Of a stretch of 64,000 nt of DNA, positions 25,073 to 36,779 are shown piece after piece; the stretch's first letter is position 1; every line of letters starts with the position of its first letter. A model generated the notes under the pieces. That model saw only the letters and a program-made list of their open reading frames with translations. It was not told the DNA's origin and ran no database searches. The position numbers and the translations under genes were made by a program. This stretch comes from Metopolophium dirhodum (lineage: Eukaryota > Arthropoda > Insecta > Hemiptera > Aphididae): the NCBI RefSeq assembly GCF_019925205.1, contig NC_083563.1, positions 12,471,228 through 12,535,227 on the forward strand, read 5' to 3'.

Positions 25073-26960
25073 TTCAAACTAAAATGTCCAGAATCTCAAA
25101 CAGAAAAAATTATTCAAAATATTTCGTTCGTTAAAGAAGGATTATTCGTATGGCACCAGGTTATCAATGTTTAAAAAATTCACCTAGAGTTAAAATCATA
25201 AAAAAAATTTGATGGGCAGTGTTGGCGCCCGCAGGCAAAAGAATTTTAGAAAACAAAAAAAAATTTAAAAAAATATATTACTGTAGAAATACACATTACA
25301 AAGTCTATACAAAAAATTCAACTAGAGTTACATAACAAAAAAAAAAATTGAAAGAGGGTGTTGGCGCCCGAAGGCAAATGCATTTTAGAAAACAAAAAAA
25401 ATTTAAAAAAAAATAATATTGTAGGAATACACATTACAAAGTCTAAACAAAAAATTCAACTAGTCATATAACAAAAAAAAATTTGAAGGGCGGTGTTGGC
25501 GCCCGCAGGCAAAAGCATTTTAGAAAACAAAAAAAAATTTTAAAAAAAATATTACTGTAGGAATATTACAGTCTATACAAAAAATTCAACTAGAGTTACA
25601 TAACAAAAAAAAAAATTGAAAGAGGGTGTTGGTGCCCGCAGGCAAATGCATTTTAGAAAACAAAAAAAAATTTTAATTAAAAACTTCAAACCAAAATGTC
25701 CAGAATCTTAAACAGAAAAAAACTATTCAAAATATTTAGTTCATTAATGATGGATTATTCAAAGTGCACCAGATTTTCAATGTTCAAAAAGTATATACAA
25801 AAAATTCAACTAGAGCTACATAACAAAAAAAAAAAATTGAAGGAGGGTGTTGGCGCCCGCAGGCAAATGCATTTTAGAAAACAAAAAAAAATTTAAAAAA
25901 AAAATATTATTGTAGGAATACACATTACAAAGTCTGTACAAAAAATTCAACTAGTCACAAAACTAAAAAAAAAATTGAAAGAGTGTGTTGGCGCCCGCAG
26001 GCAAATGCATTTTAGAAAACAAAAAAAAAAAATATTATTGTAGGAATACACATTACAAAGTCTATACAAAAATTTCAACTAGTCACATAACAAAAAAAAA
26101 AATTGAAGGAGGGTGTTGGCGCCCGCAGGCAAATGCATTTTAGAAAACAAAAAAAATTAAAAAAAAAATAATATTGTAGGAATACACATTACAAAGTCTA
26201 AACAAAAAATTCAACTAGTCACATAACAAAAAAAAAAATTGAAGGAGGGTGTTAGCGCCCGCGGGCAAAAGCATTTTAGAACAAAAAAAAATTTTAATTA
26301 AAAACTTCAAACCAAAATGTCCAGAATCTTAAACAGAAAAAAACTATTCAAAATATTTAGTTCATTAATGATGAATTATTCAAAGTGCATCAGATTTTCA
26401 ATGTTCAAAAAGTATAAACAAAAAATTCAACTAGAGCTACATAACAAAAAAAAAAATTGAAAGAGGGTGTTGGCGCCCGCAGGCAAATGCATTTTAGAAA
26501 ACAAAAAAAAATTTTAATTAAAAACTTCAAACCAAAATGTCCAGAATCTTAAACAGAAAAAAACTATTCAAAATATTTAGTTCATTAATGATGGATTATT
26601 CAAAGTGCACCAGATTTTCAATGTTCAAAAAGTATATACAAAAAGTTCAACTAGAGCTACATAACAAAAAAAAAAATTGAAAGAGGGTGTTGGCGCCCGC
26701 AGGCAAATGCATTTTAGAAAACAAAAAAAAATTTTAATTAAAAACTTAATTATACACATTACAAAGTCTATACAAAAAATTCAACTAGTCACATAACTAA
26801 AAAAAAAATTTAGTTCATTAAAGAAGGATTTTTCATAGAGCACCAGGTTGCCAATGTTTAAAAAATGTATACAATTTCATTACCTAAAGATAAATTCATA
26901 AAAAAAAATTGAAAAGAAGATGTGGTTGCCAGCAGGCAAAAAAAATTTTAGATGGCACTG
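25073..26960 (+). repeat. tandem satellite array with two unit lengths
   Basis: A GC-rich core (GGCGCCCGCAGGCAAA) recurs at about 25,224, 25,363, 25,498, 25,631, 25,852, 25,990, 26,118, 26,254, 26,472 and 26,692, with a decayed copy at 26,924. Spacings are about 128-139 bp (short unit) or 218-232 bp (long unit). Long units carry an extra block starting ACTTCAAACCAAAATGTCC. Each core is flanked by TTCAACTAG and A-rich linkers. Small open frames here (for example 25,696-25,896) are by-products of the repeat. The inverted-repeat left arm begins inside the array. Confidence 0.85.
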
Positions 26961-27595
26961 GCTTGTTAGTGTTTAAAATATCTATATAAAAAGATCAACA
27001 TAATATTTATACAAAAAAATCAATGAATCAAAAAAATAATTGTTTGAGAAACCTGTGTGAAATAACACTAACCAAAAAAATACGATGGAAGCTAAATACT
27101 GCAATACATGTTAACTACAATCCAAAAACTAGGTATTGTTTACATTATAATAATACGAACAATTATTATGATCAGAGTTGTATCACCGTAATATATGTAT
27201 AAGAAAATGTATAAAAATGATTGTAATTTATAAAGGATGCAAAGAAATTAAATGAGAAAAAGGTCCTGTACGGACTCTACTATGTGATTGTTATTTATGA
27301 AGGACATAAAATAATGTTAAATTTAAAATAATATTGTATGTGGCTGGGTCCACAGTCAGTATTAAATTACGAACTATTAAGTCTAAATGCAAATAAAAAC
27401 AGAGTAAAATATCTATCTACATTTTATAATTTGTTGTGGTAAAAAAATCATTAATTAATGTTGGCTGTATTTAAGTTTTTAATAACTATACTGGTACAAC
27501 TCTAGCTGACAGTCTTTAAGACGTCTAGTTTCCTGTCCTATCCTCACCTTACCTCACCTAACCAAATTAATAATATTTAAATATTTTCTTTCATC

Positions 27596-30481
27596 GTTAT
27601 GTTTACAATATCGAATACCTTGATAGTTAGTAGGAAAAGATCATGGCAAAGCTCACGACCAGTGATGATAGTCGTCTATCATCACCATAGCTTCAACTAA
27701 CCATAGGTTTACCTAACTAACCTTCGTATGACTTATTAGTAAACATTGAATAAAAAGACCCCGAGTTTAAGGTTGCTGAACTTAAGTGTTTGATTATCAA
27801 GTTGATCCTTTGATTGTTGACACCTTAATCCATGCTATGGATGAAGCCCATAGATAATAAAGATATGGATAGTCCACGCGTATGCTCAATACATTTGAGG
27901 CCGCGTTCCCAGAGGGGAAGGCAATTGAGGCTCCTATATATTGATAGTCGATACTCGATATAAGTATACTTTATTTGGCCTCAATTGTTCCCCTCGAAGA
28001 CCGCTGATAAGACCATTATGTTATATCTCTATTATCTATGATGGAGCCATACCCAGCTCACTCGTGTAAACAGTGTGGGTCTGGGCCCCATACTCTGATA
28101 TTAAAAGCCCAGCCCACCTTCATATTATTATCTATGCAAAAAGTAAATTTAAGAAAAATTTGTAAATCAATGCACAATCTCTCTATTGTACTAATATTTG
28201 TGATTTCATTATTTTCAGTATTTCGTATTATTAGATTGGGAAAACATAAAACAATATAATTTACACGAGACTGTGGCTAACACAATCATACTTTGATAAA
28301 AGTATATGATATAAGTACCTTCTATATTTGAATTAATCGTTTTTTTTTTTCGGGTACTTTTTTGGTGGACGGCACTTTAACTACGGCCCCTCAACTTACT
28401 GAGACAACCTTGAGGCATTTCCTTTTAGGAAATTAATTAAATCCTCAAACATAACTCTTATTTCAAGAGTTTGTAACTAATACAATCATAATATAATATG
28501 AGTATAGTACATTTCGTAATATTTTTTTATAATATTTACTGTTAGTGAAATATTAAGTTTGTATTTCTAATATAATATATGTTATGATATTTATGGACGA
28601 CACTTGCACCATGGCCCCTCGATATAATAATGTGGCGCATCTCTTTTAGATAAATGATTAAATACTTAATCAAGTCTTCCAATTTACTAAACATTTATAT
28701 TTTGTAGATAATTTGAAGAAAAATTTAAAATTGAAGAGAGACTGTGTGAATTAACAAAATTTTTGGTATGAAATGTTTATTTGAACACCTGTTATAATGT
28801 ATTATATTGAACTTAAGTTCATTTTTTATAATGTACTATAGTAAACATTTGAACGTTTATTACAATATACGTATATTATACATAGATTTCAAGTAAGATT
28901 TTTTTAGTTTTTTTTTTTGAAAGTTACCTACCTACTACAATACAAGACACTTAATTTTTATATTTTGAAGCAATGTATGTTTTGGATTATTTAGATCTAT
29001 ATAAACTAAATTTCAGACCCATAGTTTAGTATTTAAAGTTGGTATGATCAAAGTCGTGGAACCAAATTTTATCAGACTCTACTAGAATGTTGTAGTTAAA
29101 TTAAACTATAATAAGTATGTGGAATAACAGTACCTAACCTTCTATGATAATTTGTTATGAATATAATATTTTAAGTAATAGCTCAAATTTAGCACTTATA
29201 CGGTACTTAATACATTTTCCTAATATTTTAACAGAAATTATGGAGCTAATAATATAGAAATACCTATATTATGTCACGGTCCATAGTTCATAGATTTGTT
29301 TCATTTATAATAATAATGCTTTTTAATATAGTTTTTCATAAATTAATATTTATTATAGTTGGCTTTTATGATTTGTTTGAACTATTAGTAGGTACGTATT
29401 TTTTTTTGGGAGATCCCTATTATTACAACACTGTTAGCAATATGCGTTTTTTTGGGGTTAGTTAATATAATTGCATGTTTTCATGATTTCTTCATATTTA
29501 TGCTTATTTTCTTAAAATGTTTTTATATTTTCGATTCATCCGTTACCTACCTACATACCTACCTACCAAGTGTGTAAATAAAGAATTTTTTTTGTAAACC
29601 AATTTTAATTATAATTTATTAATTTAAAAAAATTTTAATAAAAATGTTTTCATTCAGTATTTTTTTGAATTTTAAGTGCATATTATTGAATATTTCAGTG
29701 CATATATTTGCCTGTTTTTAGTGCATACATGCAGGCAAATATTTAACACTTTTTCATTGCATTAAATTCACAGCCCTACTAATTACTTTTACTTCCAATC
29801 ATAATACCTACCACAGTTAATGTTAAATGTCAAATTGTCAACAATCAACTGCTTCTTCAACTTGATAACACTAAGAGGATGTCAGATTTTTAGCGCACCA
29901 TTTATTTCTCTCTCTGACCCAATCGTTTTAGTGTTTTCTTAATCGTACATTTGGTATACTACGCGTGGGTCAAAGATGGAAAACAAATAGTGCGCTGACA
30001 TCCCAACCGGCCACAAGTTTACACTAGTGAGCTGGGTATGGGTCCATCATAGATAATAAAGATATGGAGAGGACATAATGGTCTTATCAGCGGTCTTCGA
30101 GGGGAACAATAAATTGAGGCCAAATAAAGTATAGTTATATCGAGTATCGACTATCGACTATCAATATAAAGTAGCCTCAATAGCCTTCCCCTCCGGGAAC
30201 GCCGCCTCAAATGTATTTAACATAGGCGTGGACTATCCATATCTTTATTATCTATGGGCTTCATCCATAGCATGGATTAAGGTGTCAACAATCAAAGCAT
30301 CAACTTGATAATCAAACACTTAAGTTCGGCAACCTGCAACTCAGGATCTTTTTATTCAAAGTGTCCTAATGAGTCATAAGAAAGTAAGTTAGGTAAACCC
30401 ATGGTTAGTTGAAGCCAAAGAGTCAATAGGGCCTTTGCAATTCAAGATCTTTTCCTACGTATTCGGCATTGTTAACATAAC
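27596..30481. mobile_element. long-TIR (foldback-like) element, left-arm copy
   Basis: The first 476 bp (27,596-28,071) are an imperfect inverted copy of the last 465 bp (30,017-30,481). Both begin near GTTATGTT..ACAAT and end near CTCAC/ACTAGTGAGC. The TIRs carry short inverted motifs of their own (GGCCTCAATTGTTCCCCTCG and GAGGGGAAGGCAATTGAGG). The 1.9-kb interior has no coding frame. Long TIRs without a transposase fit a foldback-type or long-TIR non-autonomous element. The TIRs differ from each other far more than the two palindrome arms do, so the element is older than the arm duplication. Confidence 0.7.
29877..30003. mobile_element. 127-bp MITE, left-arm copy
   Basis: The ends GGATGTCAG and CTGACATCC are inverted, with the similarity extending to AGCGCACC/AGTGCGCT and ATTTATTT/AAACAAAT. 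It sits just inside the right TIR of the long-TIR element. No coding capacity, and no clear target duplication. Confidence 0.5.
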
Positions 30482-30486
30482 TATTC

Positions 30487-30909
30487 TACCTTTACACTTT
30501 TTCTTCCCCCGTCTCTCACAGCTATATACAGGTTCAGCCACTCTCATTCCACACCTCCATGTGATCGGTATTCTGTCCATCCATCTCTTCTTCAGTCTTC
30601 TCGTCCATCATTTCTCCCCTAAATTAACTTCTATATCCACTCTCACTATCTCTTATCATACATTGACCGAACCACCTAAACTTATTCTCTCTTGTTTTCA
30701 CTACAATATGTACACTACTCTATACTACCCTTAATTAATTAATTTCTTATTCTATCCTCTTTTGTACCTTAACACCTTACTTATTATTCTCATATCTGCT
30801 ACTCTCACTCCACTTACCTACCCTAACCTTACATTTCTTTTTCATCTTTCCCTTTCATACACCAAACATTCTGAAATCCTGTTGACCCATTTCCTTATCT
30901 TCGCCATAT
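30487..30909 (-). pseudogene. RTE-like LINE C-terminal fossil, left-arm copy
   Basis: This is the mirror copy of 58,728-59,150 and is read on the minus strand. It keeps ENKFRWFG and, after a frameshift, RRLKKRWMDRI, motifs typical of the C-terminus of RTE-type endonuclease/reverse transcriptases. The plus-strand open frame at 30,435-30,734 is its antisense shadow. Confidence 0.6.
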
Positions 30910-31224
30910 CACACACTTCCTAATTCCTATTCACTCAGTTTTTAGTTACCTACAAGTCATCGTACTTGATTATCGGTGAAAATATTTAAATATCATTGAG
31001 CGGATTCCCAACTCGAAAGAATTGCTTAAAAAAATATCATACCTCACCAATTTTCTAATTTTGAACACGACTTTATTGATAGCCCGAATAGTGTTATACC
31101 AGTATAGTTACAAATAAATATAAATATATATATAGTATAAATATTGAAAATTTTCGGGCAATACATCCCTTGATCAATTAACTATAATAAAAAAAAACCT
31201 ACTGAGAAATAAGAAAATACATAC

Positions 31225-31347
31225 CCCGTGACGGAATCGAAATCTGCTACGAAACTTAGTCTTCGAAACACTGAAACGTTCACACATTTCAATCTGCTTA
31301 TGATATATTATTCCCAGTTTGAAAATGTTCACTGACGAATACAATTT
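31225..31347 (-). CDS. candidate 123-nt internal exon, left-arm copy
   Basis: Mirror copy of 58,290-58,412; see that entry. Bounded on the minus strand by TTATTTCAG and GTATGT. Confidence 0.35.
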
Positions 31348-33904
31348 CTGAAATAACACGCATCTTATGCAGTAAAATGTTCTACAATATTCTAATGACC
31401 TAGTTACAGTCTACAGATATTATATAAACCTACCAATAAATACCTAATATTAATTTTTATTACACAGTGTTTGTATTTTTAAATGTTGTATTTAAGGATT
31501 TATTAGTTTTATTTTTATACCTAACAAAAATTACATTTATTCACAAGTCAGTTATCAACTAGAACTCGACTACGAATAAGACAGCGTTTGGATTGTTCGG
31601 ACTGGCGTATAATATATTATTATACATTGCGCCTTTGGTAGGCAGTAGTAAACGTATATGCTTCTACGTTACTTAGTTAACAGATTTTCCGCGACAATAA
31701 ATATTTAATTCAAGTCTAAAAAGTAAATGTAAGACCAAAATGATATAAAATCAAACTTATGCATAAACATCGACTCTTCCAGTGAAACCTAGCTGTACTG
31801 TAGCACACGCTGTCGTCGAAGAAACAGCTATCTTCATCCGTCTACATCTCGCCCCATCTCCATCTCTCTCTACATATCGCTAATTGAAACTTATCTAGTA
31901 TACAATACTAGTACCTTTATGATCTGTAATATATTCTGGTGTTCGATGAAAAAGATTGAAATAAAATAAAAATACATATTTTTTTGGTTTTGAATATGAA
32001 AGCTGTGAGATGATCCGCGATATGAATTATGAATTTTAATGTATTCTCCTGCCGGTAACACTGTTGGGGAAAATATATTTTTTTTGTAATTAAATTACGA
32101 TACGAATTATAAATTACGTAGGTACTTGTCCAATACTCGACTACCAGAATTAAAATTAAAGAATGTGATATACCTAGGTAACCTATCGATCGATTCTAAA
32201 ACAGAAACTTAACCTAGGCACAAATAATATCACAATATCAAATAGTGAAATGTGAACATATCCCTTAGGTATATCCCGTAAAACCCCCCCAAAAAAACGT
32301 ACGTTTGAGGTGTTCTCTAGGTATGATCTGCTATGTACTTACAAATCATATTAAATAACATTAATCATTATGTATTTTCTTATTTTATTAGGTAGGTATA
32401 AAAACCTACCTTCCTACTTATAAAAGTATTACCTAATCATTGATTTCAAATTTTAAAAATTATTCTACTATAACAATAAATTAACAGTTGTAGGCAAAGT
32501 ATTATAATTTAAGGTATTTTTCATAATTTTTGCACACCTATAAAAACTGGATTTTAAAAATTACTCTACGTCTAGCGGTTATATAAGTTTGTCTGACAAT
32601 AAATATTTACATTAGGTCTATCGCCTCAACAGAATAGAAGGACAAGACTTACGTAATTATTTATCCTTCCGGCGAAACGCGTTCCCTTCGAGTGTATAAT
32701 ATTGTCTAGTGTCAGAGCTGTGCATTTCCGCCAAGGAAAATGCAGCGCGCGTCTTCATATCTCCGATCCAAAAGTTCAGTCTGGAAGTATTGAGATTAAT
32801 GACATTTATAAAAATAGGCACCTAGTTTAATAACCAGAATGGAACGAAATATGTGAGTACGCATTGGAATCGCTGTTCGTCTCAGACGATTGTCATTTGC
32901 CATAGATTATTTATAATTATAACCTCACCGTCCTAATCATAGAAAATATATATATGGTCCTAACCGATGGATGATGGATATTTTTACATTATCTTCAAAA
33001 AAACATTTATTTGTTTCTACTAGACGCAAATGCGGTAAATTGAATTCAAATTTATAATATAGATAACGGTTTTTTTACTTGGTAACCATTCATTTATTAC
33101 TTGGTTTATTAACAAATTCTAATTGATATAAAATAGTAATTGAATAAAAATAGTTTTATTGATCCCAATATTTAAAAATAATGTTTCGAATAAAATAATA
33201 AAAAAAAATTAATAACAAAATAACTAAATAAATTCGTAGCTTAATAAAATGTCCAGAAAAATTAAAAGTCCAATTTAAACGAATATAAAATATAATTTAG
33301 ATAGGTGTATAGGTAGTGTATTCGTTATATTTTGAGTTTCATTATAGCACATCAGTAAATCAGAAGCTATTTAATATTTTAAAATAAAAAACTTCGACAG
33401 TAATTCCATATTGGCAAGTGTTGTTTTCTATAACTGAAGACCGAAGTTATAGACAGTTATAGTATCGATCATAATGGGTACGTAAAAAAATAGAAATATA
33501 ATTTAAAAAAATTACCTTTATTTAATTGTATTTAATTTTTTTTTAATAAGTTTTTATAATATTGACTTCAACCCATATAAATGTTCTTATTTAATATTTT
33601 CAATTCGTTGATAATATATGAAACGAATTCTTTGCTTGGAAAGCAATGTTTAGAAAATTCAGAAAATGCAGTTTATATTTAAATCCGTGGCCTAATTATA
33701 AATAATAATTTCTGATGCATTGATGCTGAAGAGTGAGAGAGGTGCACAATCAGCCGAACCGAAATCTAACATCTTAAACACTTAATATAAACAATTTTTC
33801 ACACACGCGTCATGGTATGAAAATAAAAAATATTTATAATTCATATTTATACCGATCTTCTATATTAATAATAATTATAAATATATAGCAATAACTAATC
33901 ATTT

Positions 33905-33961
33905 TTGAGTAGCGGCCCACCGGGAAAGTTCCCAGTATCCCGCCGGCCCAGTCCGCCCCTG
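33905..33961 (-). mobile_element. solo hAT-like terminus, left-arm copy
   Basis: Read on the minus strand the sequence starts CAGGGGCGGACTGGG and runs into a GC-rich block with CCCAGTATCCCGCCGG. CAGGGGCG ends are typical of many hAT elements. No matching second end lies within several kb. The mirror copy starts at 55,453. Confidence 0.45.
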
Positions 33962-34020
33962 GTTCATATTGTAACCGAAAAATCTAAATAATCTATTATA
34001 AACACAGTTACTTTTTACAG

Positions 34021-34712
34021 ATATTATAAGTTAAAATTTGGACGAAATTACATATTAAAACCAAAAATAACGATTTTAGTTATTTTGTTGTAATTTAAAA
34101 ATAGTAAGTATTCGCGGATTTATGAAAATTTTAGAGTATATTATTATAATTTATAGACACGATGACACTTTCAAATGTTATTATTTGGGCAAAAATGACT
34201 TTAACCTACTATTGTAGGTGCTAATGTCTAATAGTAAAATAAATTACTTTAATCTCAATATTATTTATTAGTTAACGATGTATTTGCTCAGAATCGTTTT
34301 TCGTTTGTTCGTTTTGTATTTTAATAATTTATACATAGATATATTATTATTTCTATTAATTATAGTAGGTGTGTTTGTTTTATTTCATTAATTAATTTAA
34401 TACCATACCAATAAATTATATATTAATTAATAATTTTTGAAACATTGTGTTCGAAAAAATAAAAATAAATGTGATTTTAATTATTCTTGTAATGTACCTA
34501 CCTATATGTAAAAAATAAATAAATATAATAATAACTGTTGAACTTTTAGGGACATAATAGGTAACACATTCGTGTATGTAGTATTACACTATTTATATAC
34601 CTATACGAGTATTATATGAGTAGGTATGTTATTCATAAGTGCGCACACGTCAGGTTAGGCAGTTGACCATTCCGTGAATATTACTTTTATGTGTGCATGG
34701 TTATACGGCCCT
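34021..34712. other. segment present only in the left arm
   Basis: Comparison with the right arm (about 55,378-55,410) shows roughly 680 extra bases here. It contains TTGCTCAGAATCGTTTTTCG, the reverse complement of a repeat motif seen elsewhere in the window, so it may be a repeat insertion here or a deletion on the right. Exact ends are uncertain by some tens of bases. Confidence 0.55.
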
Positions 34713-36254
34713 AATCCCTATGATATAGAATATAGATAGAAGTTAAGTATGTGACACTAAATTAATAGCTACCTATAACTTATAACGTTGTATTTGGAAA
34801 AAAAAATACCAGTTATTAATTAAAATTGTATCTTATGACTATTATCAGTTATAAGTTATAACATATATTTCTATAAATGAAACCAAAACATATATATATA
34901 TATATTTATATATATTGAGTGCCCTATAAAGGTATGCACCTATTAATTATAATTATTCTACGAACAGCGACTGGAAAAACGACGACGACGTTTATATCTC
35001 ACGTATTTTATACATTTCTAGTTCGGAACTAAAATATGCGCCTACAACACTTGGATAGCACATTTTTCGTGACATTAAATATTTATTTTAAGTCTTAAAA
35101 GTAAATTTAAGCCCCAAAAGAATATAAAAACAAACTTGCTTGAATTATCGACTCTTTCGGCGGTATCCGTGACGTGTGTGAACTGCGACGCCGATGAGGA
35201 AACGCTCCAGAATACAGAACTTAGAATATCTTCTTTGCTTATTGAAATTTTGGAATTTTTAGTCGAATGTGTCTTCTGCAACGACTCTGAGATTTGCCAT
35301 AGATAAATAAATAAATGATAGATATTATACTAGGTACATCAATATGATGAATCCACGGATATAATATAATGCAACTTTTTGTATCAAAGAGTTCCGTGTT
35401 AAGGAACAATTTGTTCATTGAAATTTGATATGACAATAAACCAAAATAGTTTATAATTTTGATTATAATAATATGATGTGGGTATTATTTAAATTATTAT
35501 TTTCGTTTATCAATTTAATTATTGATTGAGGTGGTGAATAGATATCAGAAGCACAAGAATATTTTTTTAAGAGCATATTGTATTTTATGAATTATTAAAT
35601 AAAAATGTAATTACTGGATTTTAGAGGTACCTACAGTAAATTCATCAAATACTATAATACCAACTAGATTTCTAAAACTCCAAGTCCATAATTCTAGATT
35701 CTGAGCGGATCGATGACTGTATTAATTTTACAATGATGTGTTCTTTATTTTTTAATATTTTTAATTATTTTTTCTTGGTGGTCTGTGCAAACGATAAGTA
35801 TTCGTAATAAAGATTCAATTTTCATATATAATATTATTTTATAGGCACTCAGTATATGTAATCATATGTTTATTTTTAGTTTAGTTTAGTTGTAGGTATT
35901 CAGTAAATAATAATAGGCATACGAAATTGTTTTTTCGAATAGCAATTTATTGTTTGTATTAGTACCTACACCATAATAGGGAACTAAAATGTTGAAAATG
36001 ATGTACAAATGTATTTTTGGTGTTTTAAGGCTGCTGTAAGATCAATTTATGAGAATCCTTGCATTAAATTGTTAGGATTATTTGATATGAATAATTATTT
36101 TATTACATATAGGTAAGTCGATCAGAAACTATATTTACACTGAATGTTAATAGTAAAAAGCTATTAAAATATATTCTATTATTTGTATTTATTTGTTAAT
36201 AATAATTAAGACTTAAATATTAGCAGTAATATTGTTCCTTTCACAAAATGTTTT

Positions 36255-36553
36255 AGATTCTGAGCGAAGCGATGAATGTATTGATTCTACAATGATGTGT
36301 GTTTTTTTTTTTATTTTTTTTTTTGATTTTTGTGTCTGTCATCACCTTTTAGGACAGTAAAAACTAAAAGTTCTTGGATTTTCTTCAATAGTAACTTTTC
36401 TGATAGGAAAGTGAATCTAGTTGGTACTTTGGGGGGTCAAAAGTAAAAATTTCCCAGTAGTTTTCACAAGTGACGTGAAAAACAAAAGAAAAATTAAGGA
36501 AAAACGGGAATTTTTACGCAAAATCTGTTTTCGAGAAAATCGATTTTTTGGTG
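36255..36553 (+). repeat. dispersed repeat abutting the palindrome junction
   Basis: It begins AGATTCTGAGCGAAGCGATGA, and related text occurs at 35,698-35,745 (direct orientation, inside the arm). A later part (GAATCTAGTTGGTACTTTGG, about 36,413-36,431) recurs near 46,820. The repeat starts at the base where the two arms stop matching and ends where the Harbinger terminus begins. It has no coding capacity. Confidence 0.55.
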
Positions 36554-36611
36554 TAAAGGTACGGTTTCCTATCTGCGGCTGGCCGCAACGACTGGCCGCA
36601 ACGACTAGTCG
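36554..36611 (+). repeat. Harbinger left terminal inverted repeat
   Basis: Matches the reverse complement of 40,474-40,532 except for about one indel or mismatch near base 33. It contains GGCCGCAACGACT twice in tandem. A decayed second copy of the terminal motif (GGTTTCCTATATGCG) lies at about 36,639-36,653. Confidence 0.9.
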
Positions 36612-36779
36612 CAACTACTGAACGCTGCGTGCCGACTGGTTTCCTATATGCGACTTTACTTTGCGGCTGGTGTATAATAGTTCATTTTATCCCAATATTT
36701 AGTAGTGTGCAGACGTGTTTAGTTTATAACTTTTTATTTTAATAACTATTGTTGTACCTTACGAATTGTACGAACTGTG

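Larger units (their letters stand above)
31650..35330 (-). repeat. three exon-like units, left-arm copies (A', B', C')
   Basis: Inverted counterparts of units A, B and C on the right arm lie here at about 31,650-32,140, 32,560-32,960 and 35,040-35,330. They share the right-arm order and sequence apart from the indels listed separately. A fourth unit (D, at 52,660-53,480) has no counterpart on this side because the arm ends first. Confidence 0.6.
26787..36254 (+). repeat. left arm of a giant inverted repeat (about 9.5 kb)
   Basis: This arm is the reverse complement of 53,860-62,850. From 26,787 to at least 31,359 the paired coordinates sum to exactly 89,637, so there is no net indel over 4.4 kb. 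Further in, the sum shifts to about 89,425 and then 90,109 because of one segment present only on the right (about 212 bp) and one only on the left (about 684 bp). Scattered single-base differences are visible (27,220, 27,402, 27,406, 35,264). The outer end lies inside the satellite array. The inner end is at 36,254, where a dispersed repeat begins. Confidence 0.95.

Noticed and set aside
25696..25896. 66-codon open frame
   Set aside because: It lies wholly inside satellite units and recurs in pieces with every long unit.
25073..26960. CRISPR-like look (repeated core with regular spacing)
   Set aside because: Unit length, A-rich linkers that are themselves repeated, and the eukaryotic context show a satellite, not a CRISPR array.
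28038..28259. 73-codon open frame, duplicated at 61,378-61,599
   Set aside because: It lies in the TIR and interior of the long-TIR element. It is duplicated only because the whole arm is.
30435..30734. 99-codon open frame, duplicated at 58,903-59,202
   Set aside because: It is antisense to the RTE-like LINE fossil, whose motifs read correctly on the other strand.
36421..36621. Overlapping 66- and 65-codon frames on both strands
   Set aside because: They span the dispersed repeat and the Harbinger terminus. Composition-driven.
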